Below, in pieces: positions 24,788-32,825 of a stretch of DNA of 64,000 bases. The DNA is taken from assembly GCF_008119785.1 (NCBI RefSeq), contig NZ_VSFA01000030.1:1-64000 (forward strand), written 5' to 3'. The position numbers and the translations under genes are program-made. Below the pieces are notes generated by a model, which had not been told where the DNA came from, ran no database searches, and saw only the letters and a program-made list of their open reading frames with translations. Numbering within the stretch: position 1 is the stretch's first letter; each line of letters begins with the position of its first letter. The stretch is from Micromonospora sp. MP36 (GTDB lineage Bacteria > Actinomycetota > Actinomycetes > Mycobacteriales > Micromonosporaceae).

Positions 24788-25882
24788 TCAGACCAGGCCC
24801 TCCTCGCCGCGCTCCTTCAGCTCGTCGACCAGCTTCTTCACGTCCTGGGCCTGGTCCCGCGGGCAGACCAGCAGCGCGTCCGGGGTGTCCACCACGATCA
24901 GGTCGCGCAGGCCGAGCGCGGCCACCAGCCGGCCCGAGTGCGGCACCACCACCAGGCCGGCGCTGTCCCGCAGCAGCACGCCCGGCTTGGCCTCGGCGGC
25001 GCCCAGCACCACGTTGCCGTCCGCGTCGGCGGGCAGCACCTCGCCGAGGGTGTGGAAGTCGCCGACGTCGTTCCAGCCGAAGTCACCCGGTACGGTGGCC
25101 ACCCGCCCGGCGGCCGCCGCGCCCTCCATCACCGCGTAGTCGACGGAGATCTTCGGCAGCGTCGGCCACACGGTGCCGAGGACGTCGTCCTGCTCCGGGG
25201 TCCCCCACGCCGCCGCGATCGCGACGATCCCCGCGTGCAGCGCCGGCTGCTGCCGGGCCAGCTCGGCCAGGAAGACGTCCACCCGCCAGACGAACATGCT
25301 GGCGTTCCAGAGGTGCCGTCCGGAGCGGACGTAGCCCTCGGCCACCTCGGCGGCCGGCTTCTCCTTGAACTCGATCACCGGGCGCAACGGACCGTCGCCC
25401 GTCGGCTCGCCGGTCTCCAGGTAGCCGTAGCCGGTCTCCGGCCGGGTCGGCGTGATGCCCACCGTCATCAGCAACCCCTGCTCAGCCCCCCGGATCGCCT
25501 GGCGTACCGTCTCCGCCCAGGCCGCGGCGTCGCCGATCAGGTGGTCGGCGGCGAACGAGCCCATCACCGCCGTCGGCGCCCGCTCCGCGATCACCGCCGC
25601 GGCCAGCGCGATCGCCGCACAGGAGTCGCGCGGCGAGGGCTCGACCAGGATGTTCTCCTCCGGCAGGCCAGCCAGTTGCCGGGCCACCGCCGCGACGTGC
25701 GCGGCCCCAGTGACCACCAGCGTGCGCTCGGGTGTGGTCAGCGGCGACAGCCGGTCCACCGTCGCCTGGAGCAGCGACGCCGGCGTACCGGTCAGCGGGT
25801 GGAGGAACTTGGGATGGCCGGCCCGGGACAGCGGCCACAACCTCGTGCCACTGCCCCCCGCCGGGATGACGGCATAGAACAT
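24788..25882 (-). CDS. manC: Mannose-1-phosphate guanylyltransferase
   Basis: A 364-residue nucleotidyltransferase with the N-terminal activation loop FYAVIPAGGSGTRLWPLSR, the sugar-binding segment PETGYGYLETG and FKEKPAAEVAEGY. It makes GDP-mannose from mannose-1-phosphate and GTP for cell-envelope mannosides. It lacks the C-terminal phosphomannose isomerase domain of the bifunctional proteins. ATG 25882 gives the family N-terminus. It lies just downstream of a co-oriented GT-B glycosyltransferase, which may use GDP-mannose. Confidence 0.88.
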   Translation of the reverse strand: MFYAVIPAGGSGTRLWPLSRAGHPKFLHPLTGTPASLLQATVDRLSPLTTPERTLVVTGAAHVAAVARQLAGLPEENILVEPSPRDSCAAIALAAAVIAERAPTAVMGSFAADHLIGDAAAWAETVRQAIRGAEQGLLMTVGITPTRPETGYGYLETGEPTGDGPLRPVIEFKEKPAAEVAEGYVRSGRHLWNASMFVWRVDVFLAELARQQPALHAGIVAIAAAWGTPEQDDVLGTVWPTLPKISVDYAVMEGAAAAGRVATVPGDFGWNDVGDFHTLGEVLPADADGNVVLGAAEAKPGVLLRDSAGLVVVPHSGRLVAALGLRDLIVVDTPDALLVCPRDQAQDVKKLVDELKERGEEGLV

Positions 25883-25946
25883 CAGCACATCATGCCCGAA
25901 CCATGACGGCACGGACGCCACGTCGGGCAGACGGGAGTCCGACAGG

Positions 25947-27092
25947 TCAGGACCGGGCCCGGCTCCACGCGGCGATGTGCACCTCCGCGCTCGACTCCCA
26001 GGTGAACTCCTTGGCCCGGTCGAAACCGGCCTTCGCCAGGGAGAGCCGGCGCTGCTCGTCGTCGAGCAGGGCGGCCAGGTCGGTGGCGATCTGGTCCGGG
26101 TCCTCGCTGGTATACGCCACCGCGTCGCCACCCACCTCGGGCAGGGAGAGCCGCGGCGTGGTCAGCACCGGCGCCGCGCACGCCATCGCCTCCAGGATCG
26201 GCAGGCCGAACCCCTCGCCGTACGACGGGTAGGCGGCGACCAGGGCGCCGCCGAGGAAGCCGGGCAGGTCGGCGTAGCGGAGGTAGCCCGGGCGGAGCAG
26301 CCGCAGGTGCGAAGGCACCTCGGCCACCGCGCGGTCGATGTCGTCGTCGTGCCCCTGGCCGCCGGCGATGACCAGGGCCGGCGGGTTGTTCCGGTCGGCG
26401 ACCGCGCGAGCCCAGCCGCGGATCAGGTTGGGTACGTTCTTGCGCGGCTCCTTGGCCCCGAGGAACGCGATGTAGCTGCTGCTGCCCAGCCCCAGGCGGG
26501 CGCGTACCCGCGCCTTCTCCTCCTCGCTCGGGGCGTGGAATGCGGCCTGGTCGACCCCGTGGTAGGCCACGTCGATCCGGGTCGGGTCGGCGTCCAGGAG
26601 GCGGATCAGCTCGTCCCGGGTGGCCTTGCTCGGCACGATCACCCGGTCGGCGCGGCGCAGCGACGTCTTGATCGCGCTGCGGAAGAACGTCCGGCGCGAC
26701 TTGTCGTAGTGCTCCGGCTCGGTGAAGAAGGTCGCATCGTGCACGGTGACCGTCACCGGGCAGCCGGCCCGCAGCGGGCAGGTGTAGAAGGGCGAGTGCA
26801 GCACCTCCGCGCCCACCTGCTGGGCCAGCAGCGGCAGGCCGGTCTGCTCCCAGGCGAGCCGGGCCGGGCGGTGCGCGACCGCCGCCGGGGCGGGGATGAC
26901 CTCGGCCTCCGGCAGCATCCGGGTGTAGCGCTCCAGGTCGGTGCGGAGGCTGACCACGACCAGGTCCACGCCGGAGCCGCAGACCCGGCCGAGGGCGCCG
27001 AGCAGGCCGTCGACGTATCTACCGACGCCGCCACGGTCGGCGGGGACACTCGTGGCGTCGATGAGCACGCGGGGCGGGCGACCGGCGGTCAC
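25947..27092 (-). CDS. GT-B fold glycosyltransferase (family 4-like)
   Basis: A 381-residue glycosyltransferase. Residues 8-25 (VLIDATSVPADRGGVGRYV) are the acceptor-side N-terminal loop, SSYIAFLGAKEPRKNVPNLI starts the donor domain, and EGFGLPILEAMACAAPVL holds the donor-binding E-x7-E motif. Members transfer mannose or other sugars onto lipids or glycans. It is followed by manC with a 64-nt gap, so GDP-mannose is a plausible donor. Confidence 0.83.
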   Translation of the reverse strand: MTAGRPPRVLIDATSVPADRGGVGRYVDGLLGALGRVCGSGVDLVVVSLRTDLERYTRMLPEAEVIPAPAAVAHRPARLAWEQTGLPLLAQQVGAEVLHSPFYTCPLRAGCPVTVTVHDATFFTEPEHYDKSRRTFFRSAIKTSLRRADRVIVPSKATRDELIRLLDADPTRIDVAYHGVDQAAFHAPSEEEKARVRARLGLGSSSYIAFLGAKEPRKNVPNLIRGWARAVADRNNPPALVIAGGQGHDDDIDRAVAEVPSHLRLLRPGYLRYADLPGFLGGALVAAYPSYGEGFGLPILEAMACAAPVLTTPRLSLPEVGGDAVAYTSEDPDQIATDLAALLDDEQRRLSLAKAGFDRAKEFTWESSAEVHIAAWSRARS

Positions 27093-27242
27093 GGGGCGAC
27101 TCCTCAGGCAGACGATCTGTGGGGAACAACACTGTCGGCAAGCCTACGCCGGGCCCGGGTCCCGGCGGTGACTGCGACCCGACGGTACGCCGACTTGTCC
27201 TTGCCATCGAGTACGGGCCACCGGCGCGTATCGTTCGCGCCG

Positions 27243-27932
27243 ATGGCCGACAACATTGCCCGGGTGTTCGCCGACGCGATCGCGACCGACCCCACCCGCC
27301 CGCTGCTGACCTGGTACGACGACGCCACCGGCGAGCGCACCGAACTCTCCGGCGCCACGTGCGCGAACTGGGTGGCCAAGACGGCCAACCTGCTCGTCGA
27401 CGAGGTGGCCCTCGCCCCCGGCGACACCGCCGCCGTGCTGCTGCCCCCGCACTGGCAGACCGCCGCCGTGCTGCTCGGTTGCTGGTCGGCGAAGCTGACC
27501 GTGGTGGATGCCCCGGGTGCCGTGGACGTGCTCTTCGCCGCCGGGGAGCGGGTCGACGCGGCGGCGGCCTGGTCGGCGGGCGAACGTTACGCGCTCGCGC
27601 TCGACCCGTTCGCCCTGCCGATGCGGCAGGTGCCGCCGGGATTCGCCGACTTCGTGTCGGCGGTACGCGGCCACGGCGACCACTTCACGCCGTACTCGGA
27701 GGCCGGCGAGGCGGACGCGGAGCTGCTGGCCCGCGCGGAGGCCCGGGCCGCGGAGCTCTGCCTCACCCCGGGCGACCGGCTGCTCGTCGACACAGGGCAG
27801 CACCCCGACCCGGTCGACTGGCTGCTGGCACCACTGACCGCCGGCGCCAGCCTGGTCCTCTGCGGCAACCTCGACCCCGCCCGCCTCGACGCGCGCACCG
27901 CGACGGAGCAGGTCACCCGCAGCCTCGCCTGA
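27243..27932 (+). CDS. TIGR03089-like protein (N-terminal fragment of an AMP-binding fold)
   Basis: A 229-residue protein resembling the start of acyl-CoA synthetases (LLTWYDDATGERTELSGAT, NLLVDEVALAPGDTAAVLLP) but ending before the ATP-binding P-loop and the mobile C-terminal domain. It fits an actinobacterial conserved family of this size (TIGR03089), so it is likely a natural half-domain rather than a truncation. Function unknown. The intact acetoacetyl-CoA synthetase lies immediately downstream in convergent orientation. Confidence 0.7.
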   Translation: MADNIARVFADAIATDPTRPLLTWYDDATGERTELSGATCANWVAKTANLLVDEVALAPGDTAAVLLPPHWQTAAVLLGCWSAKLTVVDAPGAVDVLFAAGERVDAAAAWSAGERYALALDPFALPMRQVPPGFADFVSAVRGHGDHFTPYSEAGEADAELLARAEARAAELCLTPGDRLLVDTGQHPDPVDWLLAPLTAGASLVLCGNLDPARLDARTATEQVTRSLA

Positions 27933-27936
27933 ACGG

Positions 27937-27961
27937 GCGCCGGCCGGGGCCCGGCCGGCGC
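27937..27961. terminator. Hairpin between convergent genes
   Basis: GCGCCGGCCGG (27937-27947) pairs with CCGGCCGGCGC (27951-27961), loop of three. It separates the TIGR03089-like gene and the acetoacetyl-CoA synthetase. Confidence 0.5.
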
Positions 27962-27972
27962 GCGTGCACCGC

Positions 27973-29961
27973 TCAGGCGGGCGCGGACTCCTCGGTGTGG
28001 GCGCGCCGCTGGGCGAAGGCGGCGAACGCGGTCAGCGATTCCGGGTTGGCCAAGGCGCCCTTGGCGGCGGCGCTGTCGACGGGGGTGCCGGTGAGGATCT
28101 TCTTGACCGGCACCTCCAGCTTCTTCGCCGAGAGGGTACGCGGAACGGCCCGGACCTGGTGGATCTCGTCGGGGACGTGCCGGGGCGACAGCGCGGTCCG
28201 CAGCTCCCGGCAGATCTTCTTCCGCAGCTCGTCGTCCAACTCCAGCCCCTCGGCGAGCACCACGAAGAGCAGCAGCTCGCCGGCCCCGCCCTGGTCGTCC
28301 TCCAGGTGCACCACCACCGAGTCGACCACCTCGTCCAGCCCCTCGACCACGGAGTAGAACTCGGCGGTGCCGAGGCGTACGCCGCCCCGGTTCAGGGTGG
28401 CGTCGGAGCGCCCGGTGATCACGCAGCCGCCCCGCTCGTTGACCGTGATCCAGTCGCCGTGCCGCCAGACGCCCGGATAGACCTCGAAGTACGCCTCGCG
28501 GTAGCGGGCGCCCTCCGGGTCGTTCCAGAAGCCCACCGGCATGCTCGGCATCGGCTCGGTGATCACCAACTCGCCCAGCTCGCCGATGACCGGGGTGCCG
28601 TCGGCGGAGCGCGCCTCCACCTTCGCGCCGAGCGCCCGGCAGGTGATCTCCCCGGCGTGCACCGGCAGCAGCGGCACGCCCCCCACGAAGCCGGTGCAGA
28701 CGTCCGTGCCGCCGGAGAGCGACTGGAGCTGGAGGCGGCCGCCGACGTTCTCGTACACCCAGGTGAAGCCCTCGACGGGCAGCGGCGCGCCGGTCGAACC
28801 GAGGCCGCGCAGCGCCGACAGGTCGGCGATCTCCTTCGGGACCAGGCCGGCCTTGCGGCAGGCCAGCAGGAACGGCGCGGAGGTGCCGAAGTACGTGGTG
28901 CCGGTCTGCTCCGCCATCCGCCAGAGCGCGCCCAGGTCCGGGTGGCCGGGGTTGCCGTCGAACAGCACGATGGTCGCGCCCACCGCCGGACCGGAGACCA
29001 GGAAGTTCCACATCATCCAGCCGGTGGTGGTGAACCAGAAGAACCGGTCCGCCGGGCCCAGATCGTGGTGCAGGGCCAGCATCTTCAGGTGCTCCAGCAG
29101 GATGCCGCCGTGGCCGTGCACGATCGGCTTCGGCAGGCCCGTGGTGCCGGACGAGTAGAGCACGTAGAGCGGGTGGTCGAAGGGCACCGGGGTGAAGGTC
29201 AACGGCTCGTCGGTCTCCGCCGCCAGCTCGCCCCAGGAGATCCCGCCCTCCGGCGGCGCGCCGGCCGGGTCGAGGTACGCGATGCCGACGGTGTGCCGCA
29301 GCGACGGCAGGGCGGCCCGGATGGCGGCCACCTCGCCCCGCCGGTCCACCGGCTTGTCGCCGTACCGGTAGCCGTCCACGGCGACCAGGACCTTCGGCTC
29401 GATCTGCTGCCAGCGGTCGGTGACGCTGCGGGTGCCGAACTCGGGCGCGCAGGAGGAGAAGATCGCGCCCAGGCTGGCGGTGGCGAGCAGCAGCACGAAG
29501 GTCTCCGGGATGTTCGGCGCGTACGCCGCCACCCGGTCACCCGGGCCGACGCCGAGCCGGCGCAGCCCGGCCGCCACCCGGCGGACCCGCTCGCGCAGCT
29601 CGGCCGCGGTCAGCGTCTCCGGCGCGCGGGTCTGCCCGTGGGCGATCACCACCGGGTCGTCGTCCCCCCGGCCGGGCATCCGCAGCACGTTCTCCGCGTA
29701 GTTGAGCGTCGCGCCCGGGAACCAGCGGGCACCCGGCATCGCCCGGTCGGCGAGCGTGGCGGTCGGCGGGGTGTGCGCCACCACCTCGAAATAGTCCCAG
29801 ATCGACCGCCAGAAGGTGTCGAGGTCGGTCACCGACCAGCGCCAGAGCGCGTCGTAGTCGGCGAACTCCAGCCCCTGGTGCTCGGCCAGCCAGCGCAGGT
29901 AGTCGCCGATCCGGGACCGCTCGCGCACGTCGGCCGGCGGCGTCCACAGCACGTCACCCAC
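27973..29961 (-). CDS. Acetoacetyl-CoA synthetase (acetoacetate-CoA ligase)
   Basis: A 662-residue adenylate-forming enzyme. It has the P-loop YSSGTTGLPKPIVHGHGG, an N-terminal ACAS-type region (FWRSIWDYFEVV) and the C-terminal lysine motif VPVKKILTG. It activates acetoacetate (possibly other short acids) to the CoA thioester. I place the start at GTG 29961, where AGGGAGG lies eight nucleotides upstream; the family length of about 650-660 fits. An in-frame ATG further upstream lacks such a site. Confidence 0.86.
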   Translation of the reverse strand: MGDVLWTPPADVRERSRIGDYLRWLAEHQGLEFADYDALWRWSVTDLDTFWRSIWDYFEVVAHTPPTATLADRAMPGARWFPGATLNYAENVLRMPGRGDDDPVVIAHGQTRAPETLTAAELRERVRRVAAGLRRLGVGPGDRVAAYAPNIPETFVLLLATASLGAIFSSCAPEFGTRSVTDRWQQIEPKVLVAVDGYRYGDKPVDRRGEVAAIRAALPSLRHTVGIAYLDPAGAPPEGGISWGELAAETDEPLTFTPVPFDHPLYVLYSSGTTGLPKPIVHGHGGILLEHLKMLALHHDLGPADRFFWFTTTGWMMWNFLVSGPAVGATIVLFDGNPGHPDLGALWRMAEQTGTTYFGTSAPFLLACRKAGLVPKEIADLSALRGLGSTGAPLPVEGFTWVYENVGGRLQLQSLSGGTDVCTGFVGGVPLLPVHAGEITCRALGAKVEARSADGTPVIGELGELVITEPMPSMPVGFWNDPEGARYREAYFEVYPGVWRHGDWITVNERGGCVITGRSDATLNRGGVRLGTAEFYSVVEGLDEVVDSVVVHLEDDQGGAGELLLFVVLAEGLELDDELRKKICRELRTALSPRHVPDEIHQVRAVPRTLSAKKLEVPVKKILTGTPVDSAAAKGALANPESLTAFAAFAQRRAHTEESAPA

Positions 29962-30118
29962 TGCTCCACCCTCCCTGAGGCCCGTCACAGCACTGTGCAT
30001 GGGCCGTGGCGCCATCTTGCCCTACCTCGCGTCGCCATTCTCCGCACCGGGTGCCGCTCCGGGGGCGTGCCCCGCCCACACCTCCACCCCGCCACCTGTG
30101 TGGGCCGGGCTGCCAGGA

Positions 30119-30157
30119 AGGGGCCCTTGTTGACGCCTGGCGTTGTCAAGGGCCCCT
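30119..30157 (-). terminator. Strong hairpin, probable terminator and dispersed repeat
   Basis: AGGGGCCCTTG (30119-30129) pairs with CAAGGGCCCCT (30147-30157); an inner ACGC/GCGT pair extends the stem. It lies just past the end of the thioesterase gene. The sequence resembles a repeated intergenic hairpin I recall from Micromonospora and Salinispora; not verified. Confidence 0.6.
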
Positions 30158-30166
30158 CCTGTCACC

Positions 30167-30685
30167 TCAGCCGGCCCGGTGGGCCTGGATTGCCCGGCGG
30201 CGGGCCAGCCGGTGGGCGCGGCGGATCTCCGCCTCCCGGTAGCGGCGCTCGTCCTCCGGCGTCTCCGGCAGCACCGGCCGGACCGGGCGCGGCGCCCCGC
30301 CCACGTCCACCCCGACGAAGACCAGGTACGCGGTGGCGACCGGGACCGGCTCGTCCTCGGCCGAGTCCCAGCGCTCGGCGACCACCTTCACCCCGACTTC
30401 CATCGAGGTGTGCCCGGTCCAGTTGACCTGGGCGTGCGCGTGCACCAGGTCGCCCACCCGGACCGGCTCGGAGAAGACGATCTCGTCGATCGAGGCGGTG
30501 ACCGCGGTGCCGCCGCTGTGCCGGGCCGCGGCGGCCCCGGCCACGTCGTCGACGAACTTCATCAGTACCCCACCGTGCACGGTCCCGTACAGGTTGACAT
30601 CGACGGCGGTCATGATCCGGCTGAGCGTGACCCGCGAATACGAGGTCGGCTTGCCCACCGGCCCGGTGGAGGGGTGATCTGTCAT
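30167..30685 (-). CDS. Acyl-CoA thioesterase, hotdog fold (YciA/BACH type)
   Basis: A 172-residue hotdog protein with the signature VDVNLYGTVHGGVLMKFVDD: the asparagine and the following helix form the active site of acyl-CoA hydrolases. ASIDEIVFSEPVRVGDLVHA is the usual second strand region. The tail is Arg-rich. It hydrolyses acyl-CoA thioesters in the cytosol. Its start lies only 23 nt from a divergent start codon, and the shared gap shows TACCGT about 7 nt before the ATG, so both transcripts may be leaderless. Confidence 0.85.
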   Translation of the reverse strand: MTDHPSTGPVGKPTSYSRVTLSRIMTAVDVNLYGTVHGGVLMKFVDDVAGAAAARHSGGTAVTASIDEIVFSEPVRVGDLVHAHAQVNWTGHTSMEVGVKVVAERWDSAEDEPVPVATAYLVFVGVDVGGAPRPVRPVLPETPEDERRYREAEIRRAHRLARRRAIQAHRAG

Positions 30686-30708
30686 GCCGAAAACGGTACG
30701 GTGCGCGG

Positions 30709-31365
30709 ATGCGACATCTCTGGAGCTTCCTCGCCGGGTTGGTGGTGGCGCCCATCACCTGGGTGCTCGTCACCCTCGGTCAGGACGGGTCTGCAGGCAC
30801 CGTGCACCGCTGGGTGGAGATCGGTACCTACAGCACGCCCAACCTGATCGAGCCGGCCGTCTACCTCGGCGTCGCCGGCATCCTCCTCGGCCTGCTCGGC
30901 ACGCTGCGCTTCTCGCCGCTCGGTCCGCTCGTGGCCGGGCTGCTGCTGGCCATCCCGTACGTCGGGATGTTCGTCGCGCCGTTCACCGTCCGTGACCGGA
31001 TCCCCGAGGGCTGGAAGATGCTCGGGGACCCGCTGCCACTGCGCCAGCCGATGGAGAACGGGACGCTGTTCCTGATCGGCGTGCTGCTGCTGATGGCCGT
31101 GTTCAGCGGGCAGCGCTGGCGGCGCTCGCCCGGGCAGCCGCCGGCCGTGGCGGAGCTGACCCCGGCCGACCCGGCGAGCGAGCAGACCCAGTCGTTCAAC
31201 GACTGGCCCTCGGCCGACCCGGACAAGGACACCGCCCCGCTGACGCTGGGCTATCCCGACACCACCCCCACCGAACCGCTGCCCCGCCGTACCGCCGGCG
31301 AGTCGCCGTGGTCCGCGCCGCCGCGGGCGACCGGCCGACCGGAGGGCACCACCGAGACCCGTTGA
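30709..31365 (+). CDS. Hypothetical membrane protein
   Basis: A 218-residue protein with four hydrophobic segments in the first 140 residues (LWSFLAGLVVAPITWVLVTL; VYLGVAGILLGLLGTL; LGPLVAGLLLAIPYVGMFV; TLFLIGVLLLMAVFSG) and an acidic, Pro-rich cytoplasmic tail. No domain recognised. TACGGT at 30697-30702 is 6 nt before the ATG, suggesting a leaderless transcript. Confidence 0.7.
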   Translation: MRHLWSFLAGLVVAPITWVLVTLGQDGSAGTVHRWVEIGTYSTPNLIEPAVYLGVAGILLGLLGTLRFSPLGPLVAGLLLAIPYVGMFVAPFTVRDRIPEGWKMLGDPLPLRQPMENGTLFLIGVLLLMAVFSGQRWRRSPGQPPAVAELTPADPASEQTQSFNDWPSADPDKDTAPLTLGYPDTTPTEPLPRRTAGESPWSAPPRATGRPEGTTETR

Positions 31366-31370
31366 CGACC

Positions 31371-31401
31371 GCGGGCGGGCCGGAGTTGCCGGCCCGCCCG
31401 C
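31371..31401. terminator. Bidirectional hairpin terminator
   Basis: A 13-bp perfect GC stem (31371-31383 with 31389-31401) and a 5-nt loop AGTTG, between the convergent membrane-protein gene and the acyl-CoA dehydrogenase. Confidence 0.6.
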
Positions 31402-31419
31402 CCGATCGTCGCGCCGGGG

Positions 31420-32580
31420 TCAGCGCTTGAGCAGCTGGCGCGCCATGACGATGCGCTGCACCTGGTTGGTGCCCTCGTAGATCTGAGTGATCTTGGCGTC
31501 CCGCATCATCCGCTCGACCGGGTAGTCGCGGGTGTAGCCGTAGCCGCCGAGCAACTGCACGGCGTCGGTGGTGATCTCCATGGCGGCGTCGGAAGCGAAG
31601 CACTTCGCCGCGGCGCCGAAGTAGGTGAGGTCCGCGTCGCCCCGCTCCGACTTACCGGCGGCGGCGTAGGTGAGCTGCCGGGCGGCCTCCAGCTTCATGC
31701 CCATGTCGGCGAGCATGAACTGGATGCCCTGGAAGTCGGCGACCGGCTTGCCGAACTGCTTGCGTTCCTGGACGTACCCCTTGGCGTAGTCCAGCGCCCC
31801 CTGGGCGATGCCGACCGCCTGCGCGGCGATGGTGACCCGGGTGTGGTCCAGGGTCCGCATCGCGGTGGCGAAGCCGGTGCCCTCCGCGCCGATCATGCGG
31901 TCCGCCGGGATCCGCACGTTGTCGAAGTAGACCTCGCGGGTGGGCGAGCCCTTGATGCCGAGCTTCTTCTCCGGCGCGCCGAAGCTGATGCCCGGGTCGG
32001 ACTTCTCCACCACGAACGCGGAGATGCCCTTCGACCGGGCTGTGGGATCCGTCACAGCGAAGACGGTGTAGTACTCGGAGACGCCCGCGTTGGTGATCCA
32101 CCGCTTCACGCCGTTGAGCACCCAGTGGTCGCCGTCCCGGACCGCCTTGGTGGTCATCGAGGCGGCGTCGCTTCCCGCCTCCGGCTCGGAGAGGCAGTAG
32201 GAGAACATCGCGTCGCCGGCCGCGACCGGGGTCAGGTACGTCCGCTTCAGCTCCTCGGAGCCGGCCAGGATCAGCGGCATGGTGCCCAGCTTGTTCACCG
32301 CCGGGATCAGCGAGGACGCGGCGCAGGCGCGGGCCACCTCCTCGATCACGATGGCCGTGGCCAGCGCGTCCGCGCCGGCGCCGCCGTACTCGACGGGGAT
32401 GTGCGGGGCGTGGAAGTCCGCCGCCCGCAGCGCGTCGTACGACGCCTTGGGGAACTCACCCGTCTCATCCGCCTCAGCGGCGTGCGGAGCAACCTTCGCC
32501 GTACAGACGTCCCGCACCGCCTCCCGGATCGCCTCGTGCTCCTCCGGCAGCCGGTAGGCGTCGAACTGCTCCGCGGCCAT
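31420..32580 (-). CDS. Acyl-CoA dehydrogenase
   Basis: A 386-residue flavoenzyme of the short/medium-chain acyl-CoA dehydrogenase type. Signatures are YCLSEPEAGSDAASMTTKA (FAD and substrate binding), RWITNAGVSEYYTVFAV, and the C-terminal QLLGGYGYTRDYPVERMMRD with AKITQIYEGTNQVQRIV, where the catalytic base sits in the YEGT motif. It introduces the alpha-beta double bond and passes electrons to electron-transfer flavoprotein. ATG 32580 is preceded by AGGGGAGG; a longer upstream frame is shadow. Confidence 0.9.
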   Translation of the reverse strand: MAAEQFDAYRLPEEHEAIREAVRDVCTAKVAPHAAEADETGEFPKASYDALRAADFHAPHIPVEYGGAGADALATAIVIEEVARACAASSLIPAVNKLGTMPLILAGSEELKRTYLTPVAAGDAMFSYCLSEPEAGSDAASMTTKAVRDGDHWVLNGVKRWITNAGVSEYYTVFAVTDPTARSKGISAFVVEKSDPGISFGAPEKKLGIKGSPTREVYFDNVRIPADRMIGAEGTGFATAMRTLDHTRVTIAAQAVGIAQGALDYAKGYVQERKQFGKPVADFQGIQFMLADMGMKLEAARQLTYAAAGKSERGDADLTYFGAAAKCFASDAAMEITTDAVQLLGGYGYTRDYPVERMMRDAKITQIYEGTNQVQRIVMARQLLKR

Positions 32581-32825
32581 GTGGCCCCTCCCCTTCACCG
32601 CTAAGATGCGCAGTCCTAGCGCCCTGAGTGCCGCCGACCGCACAGAGTGAAGGATAGCGACCGAGGATTTGGTGCTCCTTACCGCCGCGTAGGCTCGTGC
32701 ATGATGGGCGTCGAAGCCGAGCGGCGACCACAGAACCACAGGAAAGTCCCCCACCGGTGCCCGGCCAGGCGCCGCAGCAGAATGCGACGCAAGGAAGCGC
32801 CGCCAGTGCGAGCGGAGAGACAGGC

